From: Candidatus Poseidoniales archaeon
GTDB taxonomy: Archaea > Thermoplasmatota > Poseidoniia > Poseidoniales > Poseidoniaceae
Length of the DNA: 50,784 nucleotides
Assembly: GCA_003602475.1 (NCBI GenBank)
Contig: QQSC01000045.1
Span: 1 to 50,784 of the forward strand
Direction of reading: 5' to 3'
In this document: piece after piece, positions 36,312-44,856 of the stretch
Numbering within the stretch: the stretch's first letter is position 1
Layout of the letters: each line of letters opens with the position of its first letter
The notes under the pieces: generated by a model
Seen by the model: only the letters and a program-made list of their open reading frames with translations
Told to the model about the DNA's origin: nothing
Databases searched by the model: none
Program-made: the position numbers and the translations under genes

Positions 36312-36500
36312 TCACATGCAGACTTGGGTCAATGCACCGTTCGGCAAGGGAGCCGAACCGGAGTGAACACCGTCTGGCTCCTCAACGATCACGCTGAGGA
36401 GGGTGTTCACCAATTCTGTAAGTTCATCAACCTGTTCTTGTAATTGCATGACCCTACGTGTCATGTTTTGCTTCGTTTCTTGCTCTCGCTGCATGTGCAT
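36312..36500 (-). CDS. Small coiled-coil protein (62 aa), hypothetical
   Basis: This ORF fills the space between rtcB and tRNA-Thr. The product has one amphipathic heptad segment (MQLQEQVDELTELVNTLLSVIVEE) predicted to form a coiled coil, preceded by a charged start and followed by a Pro/Gly-rich tail. A TATA-like element (atgtataaga) lies about 50 nt upstream on the same strand, which supports expression. Its stop abuts the rtcB stop exactly. There is no recognised family, and a non-coding explanation remains possible. Confidence 0.45.
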   Translation of the reverse strand: MHMQREQETKQNMTRRVMQLQEQVDELTELVNTLLSVIVEEPDGVHSGSAPLPNGALTQVCM

Positions 36501-36545
36501 CCCATCTGAGAAGTTGCCTTCTCACATCGAATGAAAAAAAATCGC

Positions 36546-36555
36546 TTCTTATACA
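36546..36555 (-). promoter_or_regulatory. TATA-like element for the small coiled-coil gene
   Basis: On the minus strand the sequence reads atgtataaga, the most AT-rich part of the gap between rtcB and tRNA-Thr. It lies ~46-55 nt before the ATG at 36500, predicting a leader of about 20-25 nt. The adjoining run of eight or more A/T bases toward the gene may be part of the promoter. Confidence 0.4.
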
Positions 36556-36611
36556 TTGAGGTGGAAAACGGGGACAGACAACGATTCCCCTCCCGGATGG
36601 CGTTGCAGAAG

Positions 36612-36686
36612 TGGAGCCACCGGCGAGATTTGAACTCGCGACCTCCTCATTACCAATGAGGTGCTATACCCCTAAGCCACGGTGGC
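36612..36686 (-). tRNA. tRNA-Thr (anticodon GGT), CCA encoded
   Basis: The minus strand folds as a full tRNA: acceptor stem GCCACCG pairing with CGGTGGC, anticodon stem CCTCA/TGAGG with loop TTGGTAA (anticodon GGT), and T arm GCGAG-TTCGAAT-CTCGC. Discriminator T is followed by an encoded CCA (36612-36614). No intron is present. It reads threonine codons ACC and ACT. Confidence 0.95.
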
Positions 36687-36710
36687 AGTGGACACGGCCA
36701 CCGGCCAAGC

Positions 36711-36720
36711 GGATATAATC
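36711..36720 (-). promoter_or_regulatory. TATA box of tRNA-Thr
   Basis: On the minus strand gattatatcc is centred about 29 nt before the tRNA 5' end in an otherwise GC-rich stretch. That is the expected archaeal TATA position for transcription starting at or near the mature 5' end. Confidence 0.6.
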
Positions 36721-36740
36721 GCTTCGCGGCCCGAGTCAAC

Positions 36741-38255
36741 TCAAGCCGGCAGATAGAGGCGCCAGGAACCTGTTTGGATGCCGGGAACCGAGAGCGGGAC
36801 CTCCACCTGTTCTGCCAATCGCCATTGAGTTTCATTCATTCTGTAGTCGGTGTTTGGGCCGATGAGAATGGCTGCGTGTGTCGAATTCATCAGCCATGAC
36901 GGTTCCAGTGAACTTGGCGACGACCAAGCGCCGAAAACAGAGGTCGTCCCTTCGGCGTTTAGCGATGATCGCATTGCGTAGAGATGGTGCATTGCCAAGG
37001 AGGGTTCTTCAACGAACAAAAACGACTCACCGTCGCTCATATGGTCGGACAGGGCCTCTCCAGCATCGACTGACCAGAGTTGATGACCAACCATGCTCGA
37101 CGCAACCACGAACGGAAGAACAAGGCTCAAGGCTAACCACTGTCGACCTGAAGGCACCATCGTGGATGACGGAGAATCGCTTTGACAGAAACGAACCATC
37201 ACCACCAACAAAGGGAGGACCACTGTGACGTACCGCCCGTTGTTACCGAGCAACACGATGGTAGATGCCAAGCTTGCACCCCAGAGCTGGGCTTCAAACG
37301 TCCACAACACCGCTGTGTACACCCCGATAGCACCAAGCAGCACACCCGAACAGGAGGCGAAATACAGGGGCCAATGGTCGGTTTTGCCTCCCCCCATTTT
37401 ACCAAAGACAACCAGCCATAGAAGGCTTCCAATCAAAAGGTAAAGACCTGGCCCTATCACTGCAGCGGCGAGAAGGGCCATGACGAACCTGATTGGATGT
37501 TGTGCGATGATTGAAAACGAACCCGAACCAATCAACCCTCCTGCGAGGGAGACAAGGGCTACAGAAAGGAGGTAAAAAATCACCAACGCCGATCTCGGAG
37601 AAAGGTGGCGGCCCCTGACGATGCCACCCGATATCGCCCACCACCGGTCCCAAGCACTGGAAGCCAGCATGACAAGAACAAAAGTGAACAACGCCACATT
37701 CACCCCCAATCCTTTCCAAAGGATAACTAGGCCAAGTGAAGCACCCAAACTGGCATGAACGATGCGAGGTGCAGGCGCTCGTTCTATCCCAAGCGCCCAA
37801 ACCCACCAAACACCACCTGTGACCAACAGAGCGAGTGCGGCTTCATCGTACCCGCGTCCGGTTGAAAAAAGAAAGACGGGAGACCACAATACCGGCAACG
37901 CCCATTCCGGGTTGAACGAGCTGCGTTCGTTTGACCCAGCAAATCTGAAGCTCATTGCACCGGCCAGCAGCACGACAGAAACAAACGACGCCGCTTTGAG
38001 GGTCACTGTTGATGATGTCCATGGGGCTACCCAACCATCGTAAGCCACCGTTGAGGCGTTGACTGAGTGCCCTTGTGCGTGCCGAAGTCCTCCCCACGGG
38101 AGAACCGAAGCACCGTCATCGCCGACCTCAAGATTGGTGCGAACATGAGCGTCCAATCCCGAATCACTTACAAGTAACGTCAAGCCTTGAAGCCCAACAC
38201 CTACCACCATGAGCATCCAAAGCCATCGAACTCGGGATTCGGCCTCTCTTTGCAC
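36741..38255 (-). CDS. Polytopic membrane protein, GT-C glycosyltransferase-like
   Basis: The 504-aa protein has about ten hydrophobic helices. After helix 1 comes a first external loop with an acidic motif (SDSGLDAHVRTN), the place where GT-C fold glycosyltransferases (PMT/ArnT/AglB relatives) carry their catalytic Asp. A later loop has TGRGYDEAALALL, and the C-terminal ~120 residues form a soluble external part. Such enzymes move sugars from lipid-linked donors on the outer membrane face. The assignment rests on topology and one motif only, so other polytopic proteins are possible. It starts just upstream of tRNA-Thr on the same strand and ends 55 nt from it. Confidence 0.6.
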   Translation of the reverse strand: MQREAESRVRWLWMLMVVGVGLQGLTLLVSDSGLDAHVRTNLEVGDDGASVLPWGGLRHAQGHSVNASTVAYDGWVAPWTSSTVTLKAASFVSVVLLAGAMSFRFAGSNERSSFNPEWALPVLWSPVFLFSTGRGYDEAALALLVTGGVWWVWALGIERAPAPRIVHASLGASLGLVILWKGLGVNVALFTFVLVMLASSAWDRWWAISGGIVRGRHLSPRSALVIFYLLSVALVSLAGGLIGSGSFSIIAQHPIRFVMALLAAAVIGPGLYLLIGSLLWLVVFGKMGGGKTDHWPLYFASCSGVLLGAIGVYTAVLWTFEAQLWGASLASTIVLLGNNGRYVTVVLPLLVVMVRFCQSDSPSSTMVPSGRQWLALSLVLPFVVASSMVGHQLWSVDAGEALSDHMSDGESFLFVEEPSLAMHHLYAMRSSLNAEGTTSVFGAWSSPSSLEPSWLMNSTHAAILIGPNTDYRMNETQWRLAEQVEVPLSVPGIQTGSWRLYLPA

Positions 38256-38363
38256 ACGCGCTGCTCAACAAGGCTTGATTCAACCTTTTCCCTCGAATGA
38301 AATGCCCTGCCACCGTTCAAGAGGGACGAATCATCGTAGGATGGTCACCGCCTCAACCCTCGG

Positions 38364-40250
38364 TCACGAGGTCCCCAACAGCGGATGGTTTTGAGTGGTT
38401 CCAGCACCATCGCCTATTGAAAAGCGCACGATGTCAAATTCACCAGACAGTGCGTGAGGATGCACCATCATGAGATCATGGGATGTTAAACTATCTGAGC
38501 CGTCCGAATCAATCAAGACCACAGGATAAAATGTGTTTGATTCCAAGATTTCTGCGACTGAAACGGTCGTTATCGATAGATTAAATGATTGCACTAACCT
38601 ATTGCTTGGTTCATCAATCGAAGAATTGATAAATTCGACATGATAGGTGGAGAAATTGCCAGACATCAGTAGGGATTCAAGTTGCCAAACCGGCAAGATT
38701 TCGAAGTACACAGGCTGATCTGCATCATCAAAGCTAGACCAAACATGTTCTCCTTCCAAGGAAGTGCAAGCCTCCCATCCGACGAAAGTTGTACTCCTGT
38801 TGAGGACGTTGTAGCATACACCCTCGAGGCTGTCCACTTCTGCACCACCAATGGTGATGGCATCACCCAAGTTCCGACCATTGCAACCGCTGCAGGTCCA
38901 GTTAAGATTCATCTCCCATTGAACGTCGGCATCACCCCCAGGCCCCCAGTGACCCGAGTTGTTTAGGACCTCTGACTCTGTGACACCGAAACCCGACCAA
39001 GTGCGGTTGTGATCATCGGTATCGCAATCATCGAGTCCCACCAAGGACGTGGTCAAGTTCTGAAGATCATAACAAATCCCCTGAGTCTCGCTCACCTCAA
39101 ACCCTCCGATGGAATCAGCATCGCCCAAATCCAAACCGTTACAGTTTGTGCAGGTCCACTCCAAGTTTACTTCCCACACCTCCTCAGCGTCGCCATCAAC
39201 ACCATAATGACCGTGATTTACAAATGCGGGCGCCATGGAAAATTCAAACGGAAGCGGCCAATGGTCGGCTGAGGATATTCTCATGGAATCGAGTTCGTCC
39301 ATGTAGGCCGATACTTCTTCAGCATCGTAGATTTTGACAATGATTTCTTCGGAGGTGTTCACCAACTCAACCGACCGAGTCACCATCGTTGAGTCCATCA
39401 CCAAGGTCACCGTGGAGGCGACACCCTCAACGGTTAGGTTCGTCGATAATCGAAACATTTCGTTCAAGTTTCTAGCATTTGTGGACATGGTGAAATTTGA
39501 GGACGAGAAGTTCAATTCCTCAAAGGGCTGAACCACCGACGACGTTTCGAGGTGAAGCCAAGTCAGCCCAGTTTGGCGAACATAACAACCCTCTTTTATT
39601 CCTGATTGGTTTAGTTCACCCCCCCATCCAATCCCGTAAGTCTGGGCTTGAAGTTGACATTGTGAGGCATCGGTTACATTCACGAGCAGTAATCGATCGA
39701 ACGGATTAATCACTGCCAGGTCATCACCCATGGTTTCCAAAGCAGACCCAGCAAATAACGAAGATGAGGTTTGCGAAAGCGTTGACGCACTGCTCATTCG
39801 AAACGCTGAGCCATTCACAGTTGCATGAATATTTGTGCCATCCTCCGAGGGTGAGAGATGGTACGATTCGTTCCATGTTGACTCGAGACTGTTGCCTACA
39901 CTCAGAGAGGTGTAGATCTGATCGGGCATGGCGAACAGCCTCCATGTGTATGCCATCATGAATTCAGAAGATGAATCGTCCAACGGGGTAAATGAGACCG
40001 TCCTCCCAACAGTATCATTGGCGTCGGGGAGTGTGTTGAGGCTGTTCATGAACGTTCCGAAGCTCTCCACCACCGTTCCTTTGTAGGCGCACACCCCGCT
40101 GGTTGTAGCCTCGGGATTGTGGTTGATGGCGCTAGGATCGTCGCAGCCCATGATCGTCTCAATCATATCCGGTGCGAGGTTTTCCGCATCATCAAGGCAA
40201 CCAGCAAGCATCAACAAACTTAGCAACACTGCCATAATGGGTTTGTTCAT
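38364..40250 (-). CDS. Secreted lipoprotein with tandem internal repeats
   Basis: The signal peptide ends in a lipobox (LLSLLMLAGC), so the protein should be lipid-anchored through the Cys. Right after it is a Cys-rich motif MGCDDPSAINHNPEATTSGVCAY, resembling the GC-DP-A-NYNP-A...G-C-Y units found in many marine secreted proteins. The long Ser/Thr/Asn-rich body has no recognised domain. Near the C-terminus two ~70-residue repeats occur, each starting GHxGxxGDA and containing WTCxxCNG, LGDAxxIGGxEV and GxCYxxxN, with paired cysteines suggesting disulfides. The ATG at 40250 was chosen over the track start (40268) because the signal peptide follows directly and a TATA box sits at leaderless spacing. 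Function unknown; surface exposed. Confidence 0.82.
   Translation of the reverse strand: MNKPIMAVLLSLLMLAGCLDDAENLAPDMIETIMGCDDPSAINHNPEATTSGVCAYKGTVVESFGTFMNSLNTLPDANDTVGRTVSFTPLDDSSSEFMMAYTWRLFAMPDQIYTSLSVGNSLESTWNESYHLSPSEDGTNIHATVNGSAFRMSSASTLSQTSSSLFAGSALETMGDDLAVINPFDRLLLVNVTDASQCQLQAQTYGIGWGGELNQSGIKEGCYVRQTGLTWLHLETSSVVQPFEELNFSSSNFTMSTNARNLNEMFRLSTNLTVEGVASTVTLVMDSTMVTRSVELVNTSEEIIVKIYDAEEVSAYMDELDSMRISSADHWPLPFEFSMAPAFVNHGHYGVDGDAEEVWEVNLEWTCTNCNGLDLGDADSIGGFEVSETQGICYDLQNLTTSLVGLDDCDTDDHNRTWSGFGVTESEVLNNSGHWGPGGDADVQWEMNLNWTCSGCNGRNLGDAITIGGAEVDSLEGVCYNVLNRSTTFVGWEACTSLEGEHVWSSFDDADQPVYFEILPVWQLESLLMSGNFSTYHVEFINSSIDEPSNRLVQSFNLSITTVSVAEILESNTFYPVVLIDSDGSDSLTSHDLMMVHPHALSGEFDIVRFSIGDGAGTTQNHPLLGTS
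38770..39223 (-). repeat. Two tandem ~70-residue Cys-rich repeats within the lipoprotein gene
   Basis: Unit A occupies about 39021-39223 and unit B about 38770-38962. They share the order GHxGxxGDA, WTCxxCNG, LGDA, IGGxEV, GxCYxxxN and a terminal Cys. The units are diverged at the DNA level, so the duplication is old rather than recent. Confidence 0.75.
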
Positions 40251-40273
40251 GGAGAATTTGTGGGCCATGAGGG

Positions 40274-40285
40274 CTTTAAATTATT
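40274..40285 (-). promoter_or_regulatory. TATA box of the lipoprotein gene
   Basis: On the minus strand the AT-rich aataatttaaag lies 25-35 nt before the ATG at 40250, which predicts a transcript starting at or within a few bases of the start codon. It sits between the tRNA-Ser 3' end and the gene. Confidence 0.45.
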
Positions 40286-40313
40286 CGCAAACAATCATGA
40301 TAGCCTTTAGATT

Positions 40314-40399
40314 TGGCGCCGAGAGAGAGATTTGAACTCCCGAGGGACAGGCCCACGCGATTTCCAGTCGCGCGCACTACCAGGCTATGCGATCTCGGC
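40314..40399 (-). tRNA. tRNA-Ser (anticodon GGA), CCA encoded
   Basis: On the minus strand the acceptor stem GCCGAGA pairs with TCTCGGC. The anticodon stem CGCGA/TCGCG encloses loop CTGGAAA (anticodon GGA, reading TCC and TCT). A long variable arm (around TGGGCCTGTCCC) marks it as a class II tRNA. The T arm GGGAG-TTCAAAT-CTCTC has one G-U pair. Discriminator G precedes an encoded CCA (40314-40316). Confidence 0.95.
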
Positions 40400-40505
40400 T
40401 CAAACCACCCGAGAAGCGCCCCTCGTTTAATCATCACCCTCCCAAAAGCCCGGTTGGAGAACGCGGAAACGAAAGAACTCAAAGGTTCAACACAAACGGA
40501 AGGAC

Positions 40506-41630
40506 ATGGTGGAAGGGGAGGTGACAACTGCCGGGTTGGAACACACGGCATTGCCGTTCCGAATGGCCAACATAGAACCTGCCCTCACGATTCCAACAAC
40601 CTGGCCTTTTTCGGTTGGCATTCAGCGAATGGTCACCGAATTCACCTTCCAGTACCGCCTCCTTCGTTCCGAATGGGACAAACGGCACTACATGTTGATG
40701 CTGTTCGGTGCAGTAGCGTTCCTTTTGGGCTCGTTATCGCCTGAAATATCAAGCGGCGGAGATGCAACCTTGGCGGGCATGGAGGGCATCACTTCGATCA
40801 GCGGGTTCCAGTTTTTCCAAATTTTAATCTCCATTCTTTTGTGGTCTTGGTTTTTGTACCAAGCCGTCATCATGTTCCCCATCATGCGGGTTCACACCGT
40901 ATCGTTGCTCATCATGTGGAACATTTTCATGGCCTCTCAGGTCTTCTATCATCAAAACAACCCAACATTCCCACTTAGCATCAATCCTGCTGACATGATG
41001 AGTGGAACGCTGTTGGTCATGGTCGCAGGGTTTTTCCTCTACTTTTTTTGGAAAGCCGTTGTTGAAACTCGGGACCTTCATGTTGAGGTACACCATTTGC
41101 ATGAAGATGTAAGGGTGATGGAAGCTGAAATGGCAGAGCATTCCCTTATGGCGTGGTCGTGGACATTCATCGGATGGCTGGCCCTTGTCATCACGTCCAC
41201 TTGGGCGGGAGTCCATCACGTGAGCACCTATGGCGAACAACCTCTGTTGTTGCTCATCCTTCACGTATCGGCCGGTCTGGCGTCGATACCCACACTATTG
41301 ATTGTCCTTTGGTTTCCACAAAGGATGTTGGGGGGTAAGGCGCGCATTCGAACCAAGGCTGCTCTACAGGCTGAACAGGATTTGAGCTTGCAAACCGGTC
41401 AACATACAACCGAATCGGGCTGCCCTGAATGCGCAAAACCTGTGCCGCTAACTCGAAGCGAAGACGGAACCCTCCACCACCCATGCATGGCAGAGGGATG
41501 CTCCGCCAGTGTTGCGGTTGGAACCGCATGTTCAATCTGCAGCAAAACCATGCCAACACGAATTTCATGTCCGTCTTGCGGCGTCAATGCTCCAGCCATG
41601 GACTACATGCCCGACCAGGAGGCTTGGTAA
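40506..41630 (+). CDS. Membrane protein with C-terminal zinc-ribbon-like domain
   Basis: I do not recognise a named family. The protein has about five hydrophobic helices (YMLMLFGAVAFLLGSL, FFQILISILLWSWFLYQAVI, LLIMWNIFMASQVFY, GTLLVMVAGFFLYFFW, then WTFIGWLALVITSTW and LLLLILHVSAGLASIPTLLIVLWF) with a short coiled-coil-like charged loop between them (ETRDLHVEVHHLHEDVRVMEAEMAEHS). The C-terminal ~70 residues carry Cys pairs in two zinc-ribbon-like units (CPEC ... HHPC, then CSIC ... CPSC). The start is uncertain: ATGs at 40506 (GGAAGG just upstream), 40563 and 40629 are all in frame before helix 1. The cysteine desulfurase begins 3 nt after the stop, so the two are co-transcribed. Confidence 0.75.
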   Translation: MVEGEVTTAGLEHTALPFRMANIEPALTIPTTWPFSVGIQRMVTEFTFQYRLLRSEWDKRHYMLMLFGAVAFLLGSLSPEISSGGDATLAGMEGITSISGFQFFQILISILLWSWFLYQAVIMFPIMRVHTVSLLIMWNIFMASQVFYHQNNPTFPLSINPADMMSGTLLVMVAGFFLYFFWKAVVETRDLHVEVHHLHEDVRVMEAEMAEHSLMAWSWTFIGWLALVITSTWAGVHHVSTYGEQPLLLLILHVSAGLASIPTLLIVLWFPQRMLGGKARIRTKAALQAEQDLSLQTGQHTTESGCPECAKPVPLTRSEDGTLHHPCMAEGCSASVAVGTACSICSKTMPTRISCPSCGVNAPAMDYMPDQEAW

Positions 41631-41633
41631 CCA

Positions 41634-42848
41634 ATGATGCGAAGCCTGCGCGATGACTTTCCAACCTTACGCGGAGAGAATCCACCGGCCTACCTTGACA
41701 GCGCGTGTGTTACACTCAAGCCACAACCGGTCATTGACGCCATCATGGATTACTACACGAAGTATCCCAGTTGTGGGGGTAGATCGGTTCACCGGTACGG
41801 CACACATGTCTCAAAAGCCCTATCTGTTGCCCGAAACTCCATCAAAAACTTCATCTGCGCAGAACACGCTAATGAGGTTGTGTTCACGCGAAACACCACT
41901 CACGCCATCAACCAAATCGCTCACGGTATGTCGTGGTCCGAGGGCGATGTTGTCCTTACGACCGACCGGGAGCACAATTCCAACCTCGTACCGTGGCTTC
42001 AATTGGAGCAGGAACATGGTATCGACCACAGGGTGGTTGAAAGCAACGAAGACAATTCATTCAACATGGAGACATTTGAAGAGGCTTGTGCCGATGCAAA
42101 CGGTCGCCTCAAAATGGTGGCCATGGGTCACGTGGGCAACCTCGATGGTGTTACCTTGCCCATCAAAGACATTGCCAAAGTGGCCCACGATCACGGGGCA
42201 CTCGTGGCCGTTGACGGTGCTCAATCCACCCCACACATGAAGGTCGATGTTCAAGAACTGGGTATCGATTTTCTATCGTTCTCAATCCACAAAATGTGTG
42301 GTCCATCCGGGATGGGTGGCCTTTGGGGGAGGTACGACCTCCTGGATTCACTGCGCACCATACAATCGGGAGGACAAACGGTGTCGGCATCAAGCTACAC
42401 GAAGGCAACTTGGGCACCACCACCACACCGATTTGAAGGTGGTCTCGGGCATTTTTCAGGCATGATTGGCGCAGGTGCAGCCATTGATTATCTCTCAGCG
42501 TTGGACATGGACGCCGTACAGGCCCACGAACAGAAGTTGAACGCCATCATGACCAAGGGAGTCAAACACCTCGATGGCGTTGACATCATTGGACCGCAAA
42601 ACCCCACCAAGCGAAGCGGTATTTGCTCCCTGTTGATGAAATCTGTCCCAGCACATGAAGCAGCATTGCTTCTTGACGAGGCGGCTGGCGTGATGGTGCG
42701 GAGTGGTCACCATTGTGTCCACTCTTGGTTCGAAAACAAGGGCTTTTCAGAGGGGTCTCTAAGGGCATCAGCATATTTCTACAACACAGAGGAGGAAGCA
42801 AAACTGTTTGCCGACACACTTGAAGAAATCGTGAACACCTTGGGATGA
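41634..42848 (+). CDS. csd: Cysteine desulfurase (SufS/CsdA group II type)
   Basis: This PLP enzyme takes sulfur from cysteine as a protein-bound persulfide, feeding Fe-S cluster or thio-cofactor synthesis. Motifs: YLDSACVTLKPQPVIDA at the start, FTRNTTHAINQIAHG, DREHNSNLVPW, VDGAQSTPHMKVDVQ, the PLP lysine in SFSIHKMCGPSGMGGLWG (H219-K220), and the persulfide-forming Cys in VRSGHHCVHSWF (C361). RSGHHC marks group II (SufS/CsdA). The length is standard at 404 aa. It is the middle gene of a three-gene run, 3 nt after the zinc-ribbon membrane protein and overlapping the subtilase start by 4 nt (ATGA). No SufBCD or scaffold gene is in the window. Confidence 0.93.
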   Translation: MMRSLRDDFPTLRGENPPAYLDSACVTLKPQPVIDAIMDYYTKYPSCGGRSVHRYGTHVSKALSVARNSIKNFICAEHANEVVFTRNTTHAINQIAHGMSWSEGDVVLTTDREHNSNLVPWLQLEQEHGIDHRVVESNEDNSFNMETFEEACADANGRLKMVAMGHVGNLDGVTLPIKDIAKVAHDHGALVAVDGAQSTPHMKVDVQELGIDFLSFSIHKMCGPSGMGGLWGRYDLLDSLRTIQSGGQTVSASSYTKATWAPPPHRFEGGLGHFSGMIGAGAAIDYLSALDMDAVQAHEQKLNAIMTKGVKHLDGVDIIGPQNPTKRSGICSLLMKSVPAHEAALLLDEAAGVMVRSGHHCVHSWFENKGFSEGSLRASAYFYNTEEEAKLFADTLEEIVNTLG

Positions 42849-44029
42849 GGCTGACCATGAATCCTGAATCTCCCAGCAACCTGCAACATTTGACAGGTGA
42901 GCCATCATATTCGACCTTGGGGGCAAATAGCCTGCCTGAAGGTGAAGCTGAAATGCGGTTTGTCAAACGCTTGGTAACCGTTTGTTTGGGAACAACAATG
43001 ATTCTCGCTGCGGGCTATCTCGTAGCCGTTTTTTTGACCGATGGAGCCATCTTGTTGCGCCCCAGTGCCCTTGCATTGGAACGTCAAGAGCTCTACACGG
43101 ACATGGTCCACCACCCCGGTGATGCTCTGGATGGAACCGGAGTGACCGTCTGCATTGTTGATTCGGGCATCGACATGAGCCACGAAGATTTGGACGGCCT
43201 GACGTTGGCAGGTTGGAAGGATTTTGTAAACCAGAGAGGCGAACCGTACGACGACGAAGGGCATGGCACAGCCATGGCTGGAATTCTGGTTGCAGACGGA
43301 TGGATCGAAGGAATGGCCACCGGTGTGGATTTGTTGGTAGCCAAAGCACTCGGTAGCGACGGAAGCGGTGACGACAGCCTTGTTGCAGAAGCCGTGGACT
43401 GGTGCGTTGCTCAAGGTGCTGACATCATCTCACTCTCCCTTGGCGGTGCACCGGGGATTCTCCCGTTCAACACCGGCACAGGACGCGATTCAGGTGAAGC
43501 GTCTGCAGATGCCATCGAAGAAGGCGTTCTGGTCGTGGCAGCAGCTGGAAACGATGGAACCGATGAGGACGACCGCGATGTTGCACACCCCTCTTCCGAG
43601 CGAGATGTCATTTCGGTCGGAGGCGTCACACCAACCCGGGAATCCTGGTCGGGTTCATCAAAGGGAGAAAACGACGGTAGCATCCTCCCATTGCCGGTGA
43701 TTCTTCCCCGAAGCGACCCGAACAAAAAACCCGAAATTGTTGCTCCGGGACAAGGCGTACCGGTCCTCACAACCGACGGCGCTTGGGGATTGGCAGATGG
43801 CACGAGTGCATCCACCGTTTACGTCACCGGCGCACTGGCATTGCTTCTTGAACAACGTCCAGATTTGCAGGCTGATTCGGATTCGAGCAGCCAAGACACG
43901 GTGGCCGCTATCAAAACATGGCTCATGGAAAGCGTGGTACCACAAGAAGGACAAAACGGTCATGATGACCGTTACGGCTACGGGTTGTTGCACATGGAAG
44001 CGCTCATTGAGCGGGCGGAAGCGGATTAA
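42845..44029 (+). CDS. Membrane-anchored subtilisin-like serine protease (S8)
   Basis: The subtilase catalytic triad is clear: Asp in CIVDSGIDMSHEDL (D106), His in DDEGHGTAMAGIL (H140) and Ser in ADGTSASTVYVTGA (S321). The oxyanion Asn is in VVAAAGNDG (N236). An N-terminal membrane helix (LVTVCLGTTMILAAGYLVAVFL, about residues 42-64) follows ~40 residues of hydrophilic sequence, so this is probably a signal-anchored protease with its catalytic domain outside the cell. There is no obvious long propeptide. The start ATG overlaps the csd stop in ATGA; an ATG at 42857 is an alternative. Its 3' end overlaps the methyltransferase-like gene by 26 nt. It would suit degradation of external protein, or processing of surface proteins. 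Confidence 0.92.
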   Translation: MRLTMNPESPSNLQHLTGEPSYSTLGANSLPEGEAEMRFVKRLVTVCLGTTMILAAGYLVAVFLTDGAILLRPSALALERQELYTDMVHHPGDALDGTGVTVCIVDSGIDMSHEDLDGLTLAGWKDFVNQRGEPYDDEGHGTAMAGILVADGWIEGMATGVDLLVAKALGSDGSGDDSLVAEAVDWCVAQGADIISLSLGGAPGILPFNTGTGRDSGEASADAIEEGVLVVAAAGNDGTDEDDRDVAHPSSERDVISVGGVTPTRESWSGSSKGENDGSILPLPVILPRSDPNKKPEIVAPGQGVPVLTTDGAWGLADGTSASTVYVTGALALLLEQRPDLQADSDSSSQDTVAAIKTWLMESVVPQEGQNGHDDRYGYGLLHMEALIERAEAD

Positions 44030-44759
44030 TCCGAGGCATCCAAGCCACCACGGTGCCTCCGAAGACGGGCATGAACGCCACGTGATGTGAGGTTTGAGTT
44101 GATTTGATCAATTCAATCCAATCGTTGAAGCCGTTGACCACCTTCATGCCTTCCACATCGTCATCTTCGACCTCCCCGGTGGGGTGATGCGGTTCGGTGG
44201 TGAACAAAACGCCATTGGAGGCCAGCATGGGCAAAAATGTGGCTACATGGGAAGCTCTTTCGTGATGAGGACCATCCACGACAATCGCTTCGTAATCCTC
44301 CTCGAACGGTGTGTTTGATGACTCGGAACCGGTTGCGGACGCCAGCATCCATGCACGATGTTCAGCAGCCAGTTGATTTGGCTCCCCCACAACGATGGAG
44401 GCCCAGCCCTCGGCGTCGTAACGGGTTCGCAAGCGATGGAGAATAACGGCGAATTTGTTCCCTTGCTCCACCATCGTGAACGCCTTAACAGGGCGATCAA
44501 AGCGTTCCATGGCATCGAACAGCCAAGCGGAACGATGACCGATGGATGCACCCACTTCAAGCACTCGTTGCGGTTGAATTCTGCCAATGCCGTCGCGCAC
44601 CCTCCTCAACACCGACAATGTCCACCCTTCGAGACCCATGTGCGTGAGTTGTTCCCCAATGTTTGCAGCGATCTGAGGTTCCTCTCGAGGTTGGCTCGAA
44701 TCCTTAGAGAGCAAGTGCGCCAACACATCGGCGCGATCAACGTCACCTTCAGAGTCCAT
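44004..44759 (-). CDS. Class I SAM-dependent methyltransferase-like protein
   Basis: The Rossmann methyltransferase pattern is visible: motif I VLEVGASIGHRSAWL (with Ala-Ser-Ile in place of the usual GxGxG spacing), an acidic residue after strand 2 (FTMVEQGNKFA), and IVVDGPHHERASHVATFLPMLASNGVLFTTE, which fits motifs post-I to IV of the O-methyltransferase (catechol/caffeoyl) type. The substrate is unknown. The track ORF continues upstream to 45107, but that part lies antisense to the zinc-finger gene and is Ser-rich noise; the ATG at 44759 (MDSEGDVDRADV) gives a 251-aa product of normal length. It is divergent from the zinc-finger gene, and its 3' end overlaps the subtilase by 26 nt. Confidence 0.75.
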   Translation of the reverse strand: MDSEGDVDRADVLAHLLSKDSSQPREEPQIAANIGEQLTHMGLEGWTLSVLRRVRDGIGRIQPQRVLEVGASIGHRSAWLFDAMERFDRPVKAFTMVEQGNKFAVILHRLRTRYDAEGWASIVVGEPNQLAAEHRAWMLASATGSESSNTPFEEDYEAIVVDGPHHERASHVATFLPMLASNGVLFTTEPHHPTGEVEDDDVEGMKVVNGFNDWIELIKSTQTSHHVAFMPVFGGTVVAWMPRINPLPPAQ

Positions 44760-44856
44760 GCTGGCTGACTTCACCCGAATCTCTTGAATCCTCGCTCCGT
44801 GAACAACGATGGGTTCAAACCTTGGAGGCGGAGCCCCCAACACGGGAGGTGCGCCA

